Below, one piece after another: positions 1-13,500 of a DNA stretch of 64,000 nucleotides (position 1 is the stretch's first letter; every line of letters starts with the position of its first letter). Position numbers and translations under genes: made by a program. A model generated the notes under the pieces. That model did not search any database. It worked only from the letters and a program-made list of their open reading frames with translations, and had not been told where the DNA came from. The DNA comes from Erythrophleum ivorense (Eukaryota > Streptophyta > Magnoliopsida > Fabales > Fabaceae): the NCBI GenBank assembly GCA_026724425.1, contig JAIUCV010000003.1:51152477-51216476 (forward strand), given 5' to 3'.

Positions 1-514
1 ATACTTGCCCTTTTCGTTTCCACTTCATTTTAGCTCTTTTTTGAGAACTGTCTTTTCTATCATAAATTTTAGGCCTTCTAACTTATAAAATGCCTTTAGA
101 ATCACTCAATTTGGAGCTAAAACCTTCCCGAAAGAAAGAGTCAAAGTTCAGGTTCACCATCATTAGAAAATATATACCGGAAGGGGTTTAAACCATCCTA
201 GAGGTTCCTATAGTTTTTAAGACCTCTGAGAACTCTGGGCAAGTCAATCTTTCCATTTAAAAATGACTCCTTGGTGTTTTCTTATTCAGGTTTCACTATA
301 GCAAGAGACACCTCTCCCTATTGCGAGAGCTTCCTAGCTGTTCTCGCTACAGCTTATGCTATTGCTAGAAATTCCTTGGATTTTGTATGGCCACAAACTC
401 GCTATAGCGAACTAGCATCTTGCTATAGTGAACTGGCATTCTTGCTATAGCTAAGGCTTAAAAAACAATTATGAAACCTTTAGTTCTCATTTCAATGAAA
501 ACTCAGATGTTACA
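1..514 (-). mobile_element. Partial minus-strand LTR, hybrid type (5' end of LTR only)
   Basis: Read on the minus strand, the LTR begins at 514 with TGTAACATCTGAG and leaves the window at base 1. The first ~220 bp hold a decayed palindrome tract of the TCGCTATAGCGA type. The next ~285 bp (plus-strand 1-285) instead match the 5' body of the Tekay-like LTRs, for example the segment around 2850-3020. It therefore joins a palindrome-type start to a Tekay-like body. The other end and its target duplication are outside the window. Confidence 0.65.
288..462 (-). repeat. Decayed TCGCTATAGCGA palindrome tract
   Basis: One good copy (CTCGCTATAGCGAA near 410) and several derivatives such as TTGCTATAGTGA and TCGCTACAGC lie at 20-40 bp spacing. 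Many changes are C to T at the CpG steps, as expected from methylated-cytosine decay. The tract shares the linker TGGATTTTGTATGG with the better-kept tracts at 29.6, 49.9, 53.5 and 63.4 kb. Confidence 0.7.
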
Positions 515-1283
515 ATGTGTGTGACATGTGAAATGTATGAGATTTAAATTTTGTGCATTTCCTTGCTCCTATAAGGCATGTGGGATACAAGTCTTTTTCT
601 TTTGCTTTTATTTTTGTTTTTGATTTTTTCTTAGAAATGGATGTTTTTCCTCATTTGCAAAGTATGTGTAATGTATACGAGTGGAGTTAACTCTAAAGGG
701 AGGAAAAGGAAAAGATAAGGACATTATCTCTAAATATCTTTAAATTTTGAACTTTTTTTAACTTATGCAAACAAGATCACTTGAAAGGAAAGAGAAAAAA
801 AAGAATGTTATCTCTAAATGTTCTTAAATAAATTTTGATTTTTTGAAAATTAATTGATGAGGGAAGAAGAAAAGGAAAAAAATACAATCTTTTTCTTTTT
901 AGTTTTTTTAAATTAATTTGACTTAAAAGAAAAGATATGCTTTGTTTATGTACAAATTCAATATAAGTACATGATGTATGAAAAATCTCAAATTTTGTCC
1001 AAATATAGGATTTTTCGCCATTGGCATTTGAAAATTTTTTTCACACTGGCTTTTCACTTATCTTAGTGAGAAAAGTTAGATTTTTGGTTATTTTTCCAAA
1101 TTTATCCTTTATCACTTGGATGAAAAATTTTATTAATGGATTTTAGTCATTTGAATGTGCCTTTGAAGGTGTGTTTAAAGCTAAGATATAAGATTCTTGC
1201 TTTTCTTATTTTTGAATGAGTTTTCTCAAGATGATTTGTTTGCCTCTTAATTTAGGATTATTAACTTAATGAAGCAGTCTTCT
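515..1283. other. AT-rich spacer without recognised genes
   Basis: No convincing coding or LTR sequence. It contains T-rich runs around 590-630 and A/G-rich runs around 700-880. It is one flank of the solo LTR that starts at 1284; the other flank resumes at 15385, so 515-1283 and 15385-19197 were contiguous before that insertion. Confidence 0.6.
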
Positions 1284-2615
1284 TGTAACACCATAATTCT
1301 CTAGCTCATCATATATTATTTCTAAGTTCATTTCCTTGGATTATGCAAGCTTGCCAAAGAAAATCAATAAAAATATTCAATTATTTTGCATTATGTCATG
1401 CATAAATGTTTTATTCCATGTCCCATGGACCATATGGACTTATCCATCTCATTCTTATATTTAAATACATAAATAGAACTCAAAACCATCTCAAGAAGTG
1501 GCCTAGAACTCGTGTAAATGGAGTGGACACATGAAAATCAATTATGCAGACTTGGACAGAATTTCCAAAATTTTGACATGAATTTTGAAAATCATAACTA
1601 ATCTTAGAAAACTCCAAATCAAGGACACTATATCATTATAGAAAGCTACAGATGTCTACTTTATGCTAAAAATAATTCTAGACCACAACAAGGACATTTA
1701 ACTATCAAAAATTGATGGAACAATACCAGAAGTTGCTTACTACTATTGGTGCTATCCTTCAACTTCAAAATTCATATCTCCCTGGTCAGATGTCCAATCA
1801 GGGTGAACTTAGTGGCCACGGAAAACTTATCATGTCTACTTTATGCCTATAAAATGTTATGAGTATTGGACACTATTTGTCCCTAGAAGGACACAGCCCA
1901 AGAAACTGACCATATGAATAGTGTTTACATCAAAATAGCAAAAAATGCCAACTTTGAAAAATCATAATTAATTCCACAGAGATCCAAATAATCTAGTCTT
2001 TGGCTTCCTAAAAATGTATGAATGAAATCTATATGCATGCTAAATTTTTTGAGCAAATTCATTCATTTTGTCTGATTTTGACATTGGGTTGCAAAATGAC
2101 TCATTTTTTGTCATCAAAGGAGTCCAAATGGTCCATAATTACTTCTATGACAGCCATGGCCACTTGAGCATGTGGGAAGGCACCAAAATGGTCTGGTAAA
2201 CTTGTCTTAAAGGTGCACAAATCCAGATTTCTCAAATTCACTCATTCATCCCAAGTTATACACAAGAATCCATAAGTCAAGTCTTGCCATTCCATACCTA
2301 AATCATGCTATATCATGCACATTGCACCAATTCTCATTCATACAACAACTTTAGCATTTCAAGAAGTCATATAAAACACACATAGGTTTGCTAAGCAAGT
2401 GCTTTGGTCTCACCCATTCTCTTATGGATTTTGGACTTGCCTCACCCATTTTCCTGAGAGGTTTTGAACTCAACCTCACTCTTAGGAGACTTTTTACTTT
2501 GTCTCAACCACTTTTGAAGGTTTTTGGCTTCACCACACTCAAGAAAACCTAAGAAACCATACTAAGCATCATTTAAAAACATAATATAATATCATGGCAC
2601 CATGACATATAGGAA

Positions 2616-5600
2616 TGTAATGTCTGGTTTTCATTAAACGATAGAAATGGACACGTTTTCAAAACAAGTCCCTTGAAATGAATTTGAGTAACACTTTAAA
2701 CTCCTAAAAATAAGAATCCTAGCCTCAGACAAAAGGAAAAATGGAGCTAGAATGAAGAAATAAATTTTGACAGAAACCTTATGAAACATAATGGCATTTT
2801 CATAATTTTGAGCAAATTTTAGAATTCACACAGGAGGGCTTTTTAAATGAAAATGTTGAGTTCTCTAGGGTTCTCAAAGGCCCTGAAATCTACTGGAAGC
2901 CTTAGAACATTTAAATCCCTTCCAATGGACATTTTTCAATGTCGGTGTACCTGAGCTTTATTAAATTTGGAACTAAAATTTTATAATGAAAAAGACAGTT
3001 CCCAAAAAGGAGCTAAAAAGAAGGAGAAAGAAAAATGCAAAGAACGAATGGGCAAAATTGATATTTTTGGAAAAGTCACTTTCCTGCCCTTATATATAGG
3101 TGGCGCTCCACTTTCTTTCTCATTTGGAATCAGAATTTTCTGCCTAATGTCAGAGAAGGGAGCTAGGGTTTTGGGCACACAAGAAGACGAAGGAAGAATT
3201 CAAGCTTAAAGGTATGTTTCCATGGTAGTTTTTCATGCTTTTCTTTCATCCACACCTCCTCTCCTTCCTTCTCCTTTGTTTCCTTTGATTAAAATGGAGT
3301 TTATAAATTTGATTCAAGGGAGAAACTCAAGGGAATTTTCGGATTTGGAGAGAAGAGCTTGGAGAAAGCAAGATTCAAGCAAGAATAAGCAATAAAACTA
3401 GGTAATTTCTCTTCTAATGATTGATATCTTCATCCTCCCTTCTTTTCCATTTCGCCTAACCCTAGGAATCATAGGAGGATCTAATTTTCAAGCCAATCCA
3501 AAGATGAATCTATGGAAAAAGGGTGTGGAGATTAAGAATATCCAAAGGAAATCAACAAAAAATTATTAGATTTCAAGATACAATTCCTAGCGTTTCAAGT
3601 GTTCCTTTCAAAATCTGATTTTTCATGATAATTCCTAGATCTAATTAAGAGTTTTAATGAGCTCCTAAGATCCCTAAGATGCTCCCTACATGCTCCCTCC
3701 TTCAAGAAAACCAAGCAAATTCCATGAAGCTCAATAAGCTCCACAGTCCCGGCCAAACAAGGTTGAGGTAGCTAGAAAGAATTTTAAAATTTTCTAAGGC
3801 CATTCTTGAGTCATATTTGATGAATGAATATGAGGGGAGGCCTTGGATAAAATTTAGAACTTATAGGAAGTGAATTGGTGCTTTAGGTTCTATATTATGA
3901 CCTAAAGAAGCAATATGCTGTTAGGCTCTTTGTTTTAATGTGTGATGACTCCAAGAGGCTTAAAAGGAGTCAAGAATCATATTTGAAATGAAACAATGGA
4001 GCTTAGAATTTATTTAAGGAGTGTTGCTTCATTAGGCGCATTTATGGACCATAATGGAGTTTATAGAACAACCTAGTGTATAAGCAAGTTGTGTGACCTT
4101 AGAAATTGTTTGATGAACCTAATTAGGCTTTCATAAATTGTGTCTAGGTCAAGTGAAAGCACCTCCATAAGTTTTTGTGTGTGTGGCCAAAAAGAGGAGC
4201 TTGAATTCAAAGGAAAAAGTGTGTGTTGTGTGCAAGGTAGTTCTCTCCACCTTCTCTCATGCATAGATGTGTGTTTAGCTTGTCTTAGAATGTGTGTTTA
4301 TGTATTTTCAAGCCATGAAAAGTATGCTAGCATGATTTTATATGCCTTGATTTCATGATGACATATTATATTTCTAAATGATGCTATGATGTTTATTTAA
4401 GTTTGCTTGAGTGTGATGAGGTTAAGAACTCTTAACCATAGTGAGGATGAGCCAAGAACCATGAGAATTGGTTGAGACAAAGCAAAAAGTTTCCCAAAAG
4501 CATAGTGGGCTCTTAAGAGTATGGTTGAGTCTAAAAATTTCTTAAAGAATAGGTGAGGCAAGTCCAAAATCTATGAGAAAAATGTGTGAGGCCAATCTAT
4601 CCACTTGGCAAGCTCTTGAATGTCTTGTATAACTTATTCACACATCAAGCTTGCTTCTTGAATGCTCATGACTTCCATTATACCCTTGCATGCATTTTCA
4701 AGACTTACTTTGCATATATTATCTATAATTGAATGGGAGATGAGCTATTAGGATTCTTTGAATCTCATTCTCTCCTCTCTAATGGTAATGGAAGCCAAGC
4801 ACCCTGAAGGAAAGAATTTGACAACCAAGTGTATGAGTTTTGTCACTCTAAGGCCATATTTGTGTTAAATATTGTAATCCAATGATGTATACGGCCTATG
4901 ATCTCTTGGATATGTGTAATTATAATCATATGTGATGTATAAATAAATGGATATGATATGTGAATCTTAGAATGTAATTTGGGTATGTAATGCAAGGATA
5001 TGCTTCTTGAAAGCTTGATGTGTGTGTGTATAATTGCATGTGGCATGGCCAAAATGAGAGGCATGCAGTTTAGGACCATTTAGGCAGCTTATACAAGTCT
5101 TAATTATGCTTTTAGACTTGCCCAAAAGGTGCCAAAACTCAAGGAAGACCATTTAGACATTTTAGTACCTTATATGGAGCCAAAATAGACCATAATAAAA
5201 CCCTATATCACTTTTTATCCAAATGAGTTCTTCTTGATCTAAAATTTGGCAGACATTTAGAGCCAGTTAAGAGATTTTTTTGAAGCTAAAGAATATAATT
5301 TTTAGACATCTACAGAATATTTGATAAATTTCAAAAGTGGCAAATTTTCTAGTTTTGGTCTGCTGCACTATTCATTTGGTTTGACAATGAATTCTATCAC
5401 ATAGGGCTCAAATGTTGTCCAATTGCAACAAACTTTTATACAAAGGAACTATACATTCCCAGTTACTTTTTTCAACTAGAAGCACCTCATTTGGAGGTCT
5501 ATAGAGGGAGATATGAATTTTTAAAGAATCTATCCAGTATCAGGAGTTTTACTCGACCTAAGTTACTGTTCCATTGAATTATGAGGTCTGCGCTGGTTGA

Positions 5601-6179
5601 ACTGGTCTAAAGTTATTTTTCTCCTCTAGCTAACACCCACAGCTTTCTAGATTGGTATCATTTTCATGGATTATTTTTTTTTGAAATTAATTGGACATTT
5701 TCAAAATTTGCTATAGCACCAGGAGGCAATTTGACCTTTGGACACTTTTAGATATCAAACATCCTCTGTGATGGATATTATGGTGTGGACATATTTTTAG
5801 TATGAAGTAGACATTCGTATCTTTCTCGAATGGCCAAGAATACATATTTTAATTTTTCTAATATTCATTATAATTTTCCAAAATTGAGTCAGAAATGAGC
5901 AAAATTCTAGCTAAAATTTAATATGCCTATTTTAAGTTTTCTTTTGAGTTCCATAAGTTATGGCCCACATTTTATGATGCAAATGAGTTGTATTTATGTA
6001 ATTAAATGTGCGAATGCATAGTCTAAGCTCACAAGGTCCATGTGGCACCGAATGAAATTTTTATATACGACGCGTTGCGAAAATATTCATTATTTTTATT
6101 GCCTTTTTCATCAGAAACTCACATAATTCATAGAATTGAGTTAATTAAAGGCATGAGATGAGTTATAAATTATGTTACA
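2616..6179 (+). mobile_element. Plus-strand Tekay-like solo LTR
   Basis: It starts TGTAATGTCTGG and ends TTATGTTACA, 3564 bp. The target duplication is AGGAA on the left and AGGCA on the right (4 of 5). It lies inside the minus LTR 1284-15379 in the opposite orientation. Short open frames inside it (for example 2967-3209 and 4140-4358) are not conserved genes. It contains a TATA box near 3091 and GTGAGG-type minirepeats around 4400-4600. Confidence 0.85.
3091..3098 (+). promoter_or_regulatory. Putative LTR TATA box
   Basis: TATATATA followed by AGGTGGCGC. The same block, TATATATAGGTGG, sits at 20271 in the sister LTR 19723-23382. About 115 bp downstream both copies have a splice-donor-like AAGGTATGTTTCC, so a short transcribed leader with a 5' splice site is plausible. 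Transcription is inferred, not shown. Confidence 0.45.
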
Positions 6180-6350
6180 AGGCACATGCTAAAACATTTT
6201 TTCATGGCTTAAAACACATATACACACATTCAAAGACAAATTAAGTACCCATTCATGCATGAAGGAAAGAGGAAAGAGCTACCTTTGTTGCAACAACACA
6301 CTTTCCCTATTGGAACTGCATTCCCTTCCTTGACCACACACTCACAATGA

Positions 6351-9300
6351 TGTGAGGCTTGTTCTTTGAGAACGACAGGAGATGCGAGAAATGTGAGGTA
6401 CAGTTTCTCTATAAACATACAAAATTCACTAGATACAAAAGGAAGTTCCTTAGATAGAGTGATTTGAGATCCCAAAATTTTTTTTATAGCATCCTAGACT
6501 CCTGAAAAAATGAGAATCCTAGGCTCAGATAGAAAGAAAAACAGAGCTAGAATGAAGAAACAAATTTTAATGAAAGGTTGATGAAACATAAAGGTATTTT
6601 CGTCATTTTGAGCAAATTTTGGAATTCATATAAGAGGAATTTTTAAATTAAATTTTTAAGTTCTCTAGAGTTCTTAAAGGCTCTGAAAACCATGGGAAGT
6701 CTCAGGACAACTAAAACCCCTCCTGTAGATGTTTTTCAATGTCAGTTGACCCAAACTTTGACTAATTCATTTGAGAAAGTTTTAGTTCCGATTTGAGAGA
6801 TTCCAAAGCCATTTTATAAATTATAAGGCTTAAATTTTATGATGGAAAAGATGGTTCTTAAAACGGAGTTGAAATGAGCATAAATAGAGCAAATAGTTGC
6901 ATAGAAGCAAAATAGTCATTTTGAAAAATTGTAAAAAGGCTTTTTGAGTAAGATTACACCTCATCACCTTCTCTAAGCTTCCATTTGCAAAAGAATGAGC
7001 AACCATGGCATAACATTAAAAAGGGAGAGAGGGAAGAAGTTTAAGCTTCCGTTTAGGTAAGTAAATGATCCCGTTTCATTCCATACTAGTTAGGAAAGTT
7101 GTTCTTCTCTCTAAGAGCACTCTAATGATAGTTTTATTTTCTTGAAAACTTGAAGATTTAAGTCTGGCCCAAGCCAAAAAGAAACTCTTGGTGGAAAATA
7201 ATCTACGCGAAGAGAGTTTCATTTTAAGGTAAGACTTTACTTGAAACACTTACAAAATCTTATATTTCCAAGCCATATAAGCTTCGGTCTGGAGAGAGAA
7301 AGTGAGGAGGAGAGTTTTTCTTTATATGTTATTGATGGAACCAAGGATTATGGAGTGTGAGGATTAAGAATACACAACTAGAATTGAAAGGGAAGCTTTA
7401 GAATGCAAGTTATAGAATTTAGGAATTTGGTTGCACCTAGGCTAAGATGAAATTTCCTAGTAGTAATTTAAGTTGTCTAAGAGTATATATAAGTTCCTAA
7501 AATACCAAGAGAGCTTCCTATATACTCCCATCAATGGAAGTAAAGAAACTCCAAGGGTACCAAAAAGAGTATATGCCTTGGCCTAAAGGGTTCAAGGCGC
7601 CTAGAGGTAGTTTTGAATATTTTCAAACCCATTTTTAAGTCATATATGATGAGTGAAGATGAAAGGAAGCCTTGAAAAAATTTTAGAAGCCATGGATAGT
7701 GAGATAGTATCATAGGTTCCATATTATGGCTTAAAGAAGTAACACCTAGTTAGGTTCCTTCATTTGATTATGTGATAACTCCAAGAAGTTTAAATAGACT
7801 CAAGAATCATAAATAGATAAAGAGAATGGAGCCAAGATGATATTTTCTTAAGGTTGCTTCATTAAGTGCATTATGGAACCATAAAAAGGATATATAAACC
7901 ACTTAGCTTTTCTAGTAAATGTATGGCCTTAGAATTTGATTCAAGAGTATAATTGGCTTCCATGTGATGTGTCTAGGCCAAAAGAAATGATCTCCACCTC
8001 TTTAGGTGTGTAAGGTCGAAGGAGAGGACGTAAGGCTCAAGGAAAAAGTGTACCTGTATGGCAAAGGTAGCTTTCTCTACCTTCTTTCATACATGAATGT
8101 GTACTTACATTGTCTTTGCATGTGTGTATGTGTGTTTTATCCTATGGAAAGTGTTCTAGTATGATTTCATATGCCATGGTACCATGATGATGTTTTATAC
8201 ATTTAAATGATGTTTTATATGCTTGTCTTAGTTTGCTTGAGTATGAAGAAGCCAAGAACCCTCTAGCCATGGTGAGGATAAGCCAAAAATCCTTGAACTT
8301 GGTTAAGAAAAAGTAAAGAGTCTACCAAGAGTGAAGTTAACTCCCAAGAGTAAGGTTGAGTCAAAATCTCTTAGAAAAAATAGGTGAGGCAAGTCCAAAA
8401 TCCATAAGTGAATGTGTGAGGCTAATTTGCTCACTTGGTAAGCCTATGTATGCTATGTATGACTTGTTCAAATGCCAAAGATGTTTCTTAAATGGTCATA
8501 CATTTTAATATGTTTATGCATGCATTTTCAAGGCTTGTCTTGCATACTTTATGTGTGATTGAAAGGGAGATGAGCTATTGATATTTTTTGAATCTCATCC
8601 CCTCCTCTTCAATGTCTTAACATGCTAGGTGAAGTAATTGAGTAAGGTAATGGAAGCTACCACACTTAGAAGAAGGAGATTGACATCAAAATGCATGAAA
8701 TGTCCTAGTTTTATCTCTTTTATAGCCGTACACATGGCATATGATGTAATCCCATGATGAAATTGTTATGTAATCATATAAGCATATGTAATTACCTAAA
8801 TGTATGATGCATGAATGAGAATTGATGTCAAATGCATGAAATAGTATGTTTTGAGTATTGAATGTCAAAAGCTAGCAAGTGTAATCTTAGGTATATCATG
8901 GGGTGGATGAGTGAGTTTGAGAAATCTAGATTTATGCACCTTTGAGACAAGTTTAGAGAGTCATTTTGGTGCATTCCCAAGTGCTTAAGTAGTCATAGTG
9001 GTATTAGAAATCAAAATGGACCATTTAGACCCCATATATGACACAAAATGAGCCATTTTGCAACCTAATATCAAAATCTGACCAACTGAACGAATTTGCC
9101 CATGAAAGTTGCCACACATGTAGAACTTATCCAGAGCTTTTTGGGAAGCAAAATACTAGATTATTTGGAACTCTGTGGAATCAATTATGAATTTCCAAAT
9201 TTGCCATTTTTCTGCTAAACTGATACAAGTACTGTTCATATGGTTAAAAATTTGGGTTGTGCTATTTGTGAGCCAAATGATGACCAATGCTCATGAAATT

Positions 9301-9862
9301 TTACAAGAATAAAATAAGGCCACTGAGATCACCTCAATTGGATTTTTGAGCAGAGAGATCAATTTTTGAAGTTAGAGATTAGCACCAGGGGTGATTATTG
9401 ACCTCTGGTACTCTTCCATCAGTTTCTAGTGGCTAGCAGCCTCTTTTGTGGTTTGAATTTATTTTTAGCATAAAGTAGACATCTGTAGATTTGCAGAATG
9501 GTATAGTGTTCCTAATTTCAATTTTTCTAAAATTTGTTATAAATTTTCAAAGTTTAGGCACATAATCTAGAAATCCTACCTGAGGCTACACCATTGTGTT
9601 TTAAGTATGTACTCCCTTTGCTTAAGGTATATGCCATATTTTGAGCTTGTTATGAATTGTAATTGAGTATTTAAAAGTGAGAACGAGATGGATGAGTCCA
9701 TGTGGCCCACGGGATACTGAATGAGAAATTTATCCTCGATGTAATGCAATCCAATTTTTTTTTCCATGACTTGATCTTGAGGAATTCAGTTGCTTCATGA
9801 AAATAGCATGATATAAGGCATGGGATTTGCATAAGTTGAGTCATAGAAGTTATGGTGTTACA
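6351..9862 (+). mobile_element. Plus-strand Tekay-like solo LTR without a visible target duplication
   Basis: The start TGTGAGGCTTGTTCTTTGAG aligns with the start of the LTR at 25219, and the end is TATGGTGTTACA. Length is 3512 bp. The flanks AATGA and GTTTC do not match. Compared with related LTR sequence near 29370, a few host bases seem to be missing at the left junction. The placement is sound, but the left boundary may be shifted or rearranged. Confidence 0.7.
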
Positions 9863-10587
9863 GTTTCCTTTGGCCTAAACACAATATATGGAAGCCAATT
9901 AAGCTCTTGAAATTACTCCTAAGGCTACACGTCTTCTTTAAACACTAACTTGGTCTAATTATTCTTTTATGGTTCCCAAATGCACCTAATGAAGCAACAT
10001 CTATAATTTGGCTTGGCTCCATTCTTTCCTTTGTTTATGATTACTGATCCCATTTAAACCTCTTGGAGCTATCACACAATTAAAAGAAGGAGTCTAACTA
10101 GGTGTTGCTTCTTTAAGCCATAATATGGAACCTATGATACTATTTCATTTTCTATGGCTTTTAAAATTTTTTCAAGGCTTCCTCTCATCCTCTTCCATCA
10201 TATATGACTCAAAAATAGGCTTGGAACAAATTAAAACTGCCCTTAGGTGCTCTAACTGTCTTAGGTTGAGGCTATGCTTTTTCTTGGCACCTTTAGAGTT
10301 TCTTTGCTTCCTTTGATGGGAGAAGCATGGAGAAAGATCTTTTGGTATCTTAGGAGCCTATATGAACTCTTAAACATCATAAAATATGGCTAGGATTTAT
10401 GGTAGAGTTTAAGGTGCAATTAAAGCCCTAGCCTCCCTATCTTGAAATCTAATGGTTCTTAGTTAATTTCCTTTGCCTATTTTTATTCTCCACTCAACTT
10501 CCTAAGATTCACCCTTGTTTCTACCCAAAATCCATGCCTTCTTAGAGTTCCCTAGGCTGGTCAAACCAAGAAGAGAAGGGGAGAAGG

Positions 10588-13500
10588 TGTAACATCCAGT
10601 CCCTTCGTAAAAGTGAAAAACGCAATGTTCGGTTTCTCCGTAAACGTAACAAATGGGCCAAATATAAAAGGAAGTCCTCGAAATAGAAAGAATTGGGGCC
10701 AATTAAAATTATGATAAAATTTTAAATAATAGAAAATGAGGATTTGAGTCTTGAGTTGCCCAGAAATCAAGGCCAGAGTGATTCAATAAATTTGCCGAAA
10801 GACCAGTGGCATTTTCATAAATATGGGCACTTTTTGAAATACTCATAGGAGGGCTTTTTAAATGAAAATTTTGAGTTGCCCAGGGTTCTCAGAGGCCCCA
10901 AAAACCATGGGAAGCCCCGGGACCGGTAAAGCCCCTCCGGTGTACTCTTTCCGACATCGGTTGACCCAAACTTTGACCGATTCGTTCGGAAAGGTTTTAG
11001 CTCCGATTTGAGTGATTCCAAAGACATTTTATTAAATTGGGAACCTATTTCTTGTGATGGAAAAGACGGTTCTAAAAAAGGAGCTAAAACGAAGAAGAAA
11101 CGAAAATGCAAAGTATGAAAGGGCAAAAATAGAATTTAAGTGTTAAAGGAAGCTTCCAAACTCTTTTTATAAGTCACGTTCTTCCTCTCCTTCATTAAAC
11201 CGACTTGCTTCTGCCCATTTTCAGAGAAGAACTCCAGCTTTTTAGGCGCACAAGAGAAGGAGGATTTTGGAGGAAGAAATTCAAGAAAAAGGTAAGAAAC
11301 TTTAAGAAATTCCATATCCTTCATTCTTCAAACTTGCTCCCCTCCTCTCAAGCTTTATTTCTATAGTTTTAATGGAGAGTTTGGTGCTGTTTTGGGGGCA
11401 GAACAGAGAGGGAAATTTCGAAAATTGAGGGAGCAAGCCAACCAAGTGGAAGAGCAAGCAAAGAAAAGCAAGAAAACAAGGTAAAACTTCCATTCTTTGG
11501 TAGTTTCTCCCTCCCCCTTCCTCTTGCACGAATTTGGGCACCATGAGCCCAATTCTTAGGGGCTGTTTTCTGCCCAATTTATGGAGGGATTAGAGGTTTT
11601 AGATAGCAAGGATTAAGAAGGAACCAATAGAATCAAGAAAGGAGCATTAAGAGACAAGATAGAACCATTAGGGATCCAAATGCTCCCTTGCAAATCTGAT
11701 TTTATATGAATGTTCTTAGACTTAATTAAATGTTTAAACATGCTCCTAAGACCCCTAGAGAGCTTCCCACATGCACCTCCCATCCAAGAAAGCAAAGAAA
11801 TTGCAAGAAAAATTAATGAACTTTAAGTAGAAAAAGTGTAGAGCTCTTGAACACTTTGCAAAAACTGATTTGATATATGAGTTTCCTTGCATGTGTGAGT
11901 ATTTGATTGAGCTCCTAAGACCTCTAGGAAGTCTCCCAAGTGTGTCTCCCATCAAGGAAAAATTAAGAAGGCTATGAACTCTTCTTCCCCCCATAGTCTC
12001 GGCCTAGGCAAGTTCTTATAGCTAAGGAGAGTTTTAGATTTTTCTAAGGCTATTCTTGAGTCATATGTGATGAGTGATGATGAGTAGAGGCCTTAGAAAA
12101 AAATTAGAACTTAAAGAAAGTGATTTGGTGTCTTAGGTTCCATATTATGACCTAAAGAAGCAACATGGTGCTAGGCTTTTTGTTTTAATGATGTGATGAC
12201 TCCAAGAGGTTTAAAAGGAGTCAAGAATCATATTTGAAAGAAAATAATGAGGCTTAGAAGTCCCTTGAGGGGTGTTGCTTCATTAGGTGCCTTTATAGAC
12301 CATAATGGAGCCTATAGAGCAATCTAGTGTTTTATCAAGTGATGTAGTCTTAGAATGTGTTTCATGAACCTAATTGGCTCCCATAATTTGTATATAGGCC
12401 AAGAGAAACCATCTCCACCAATTTGTGGGTGTGTGGCCGAAAGAGGAGGCTTGAAAGTTAAAGAAAAAGTGTGTGAAATTGTGCAAGGTAGCTCTCCACC
12501 TCATTCTCTTTGCATTCTTGTGTGCATATGTATGTCTTAGTGTGCTTGCATGCATTTTTTATGCTTGATAATATGCCACTTGATCCTTGTTGTGCATTGG
12601 TACCAATGTGTTGTCTTGAATGGCTATGGTTGTGGAAAGAGCTCATAAGGGTGAGGTGATGCCAAAAGTCGCTTAATGAAGGTGAGGAGATGCCAAAAGT
12701 CTCATGGCATGGGTGAGACAAGGCCAAAAGTCCCTTGAATGGGTGAGGCAAAGTCAAAAGTCCCTAAACCAAGAGTGAGGCAAATCCAAAAGTCCTAGAA
12801 ATGGGGTGAGGATAAACCAAAAGTCCCTAGAGCATGAAAGTAATCTTGACATGTGAATGTGGCATGGAATAGAATTTATTGCACACTTTATGCTTGTATA
12901 GTTATGCATTTGGTATATGTATGCCTTGAATGTGATGTAAATGGGTGTGTGAGCTATTGAGATTCTTTGAATCTCATCCCCTCCTCTCCAATAATCTAAC
13001 ATGCTAGGTGGACCACGCACTTATGGTGAAGGGAGCCAACAACCATAAAGAGCAAGGAGTGACAAGTTTATGTAGTATTTTGCCTATTTTGGAACCATAA
13101 TGATGGTTCATAGTGTATATGAGGTTGTATATGTACCATGAACCTTGAGACATGTGTGATTATACTATTATGTGTTGGTTAGACGTATGAAAATGATATA
13201 TGCCCTATAGCACGTATTTTGAGTATGTATGGCCAAAGTGTGCAATATGGGATTTTGATGAATGTATGCATAAGTGTGGGTTGAATGGCCAAAATGAGAT
13301 GCATGAGGTTCGGGACCATTTGGGCAGCTTACCCAAGTCTCAAATGTACTTTTAGACCTGCCCAAAAGGTGCCACAACCAAGGGAAGGCCATTTGGTAAA
13401 TTTGGTACCTCATATGGAGCCAAATTTGACCATAATGGAACCTTATGTTACTTTTTGGCCAAATGAGTTAGTCTTGCCCTAAAACTTAGCATACAATTAG

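Noticed and set aside
2967..3209. 80-codon frame, partly similar to 20216-20398
   Set aside because: Similarity follows from LTR nucleotide homology around the TATA box and leader; lengths and starts differ and other copies are broken.
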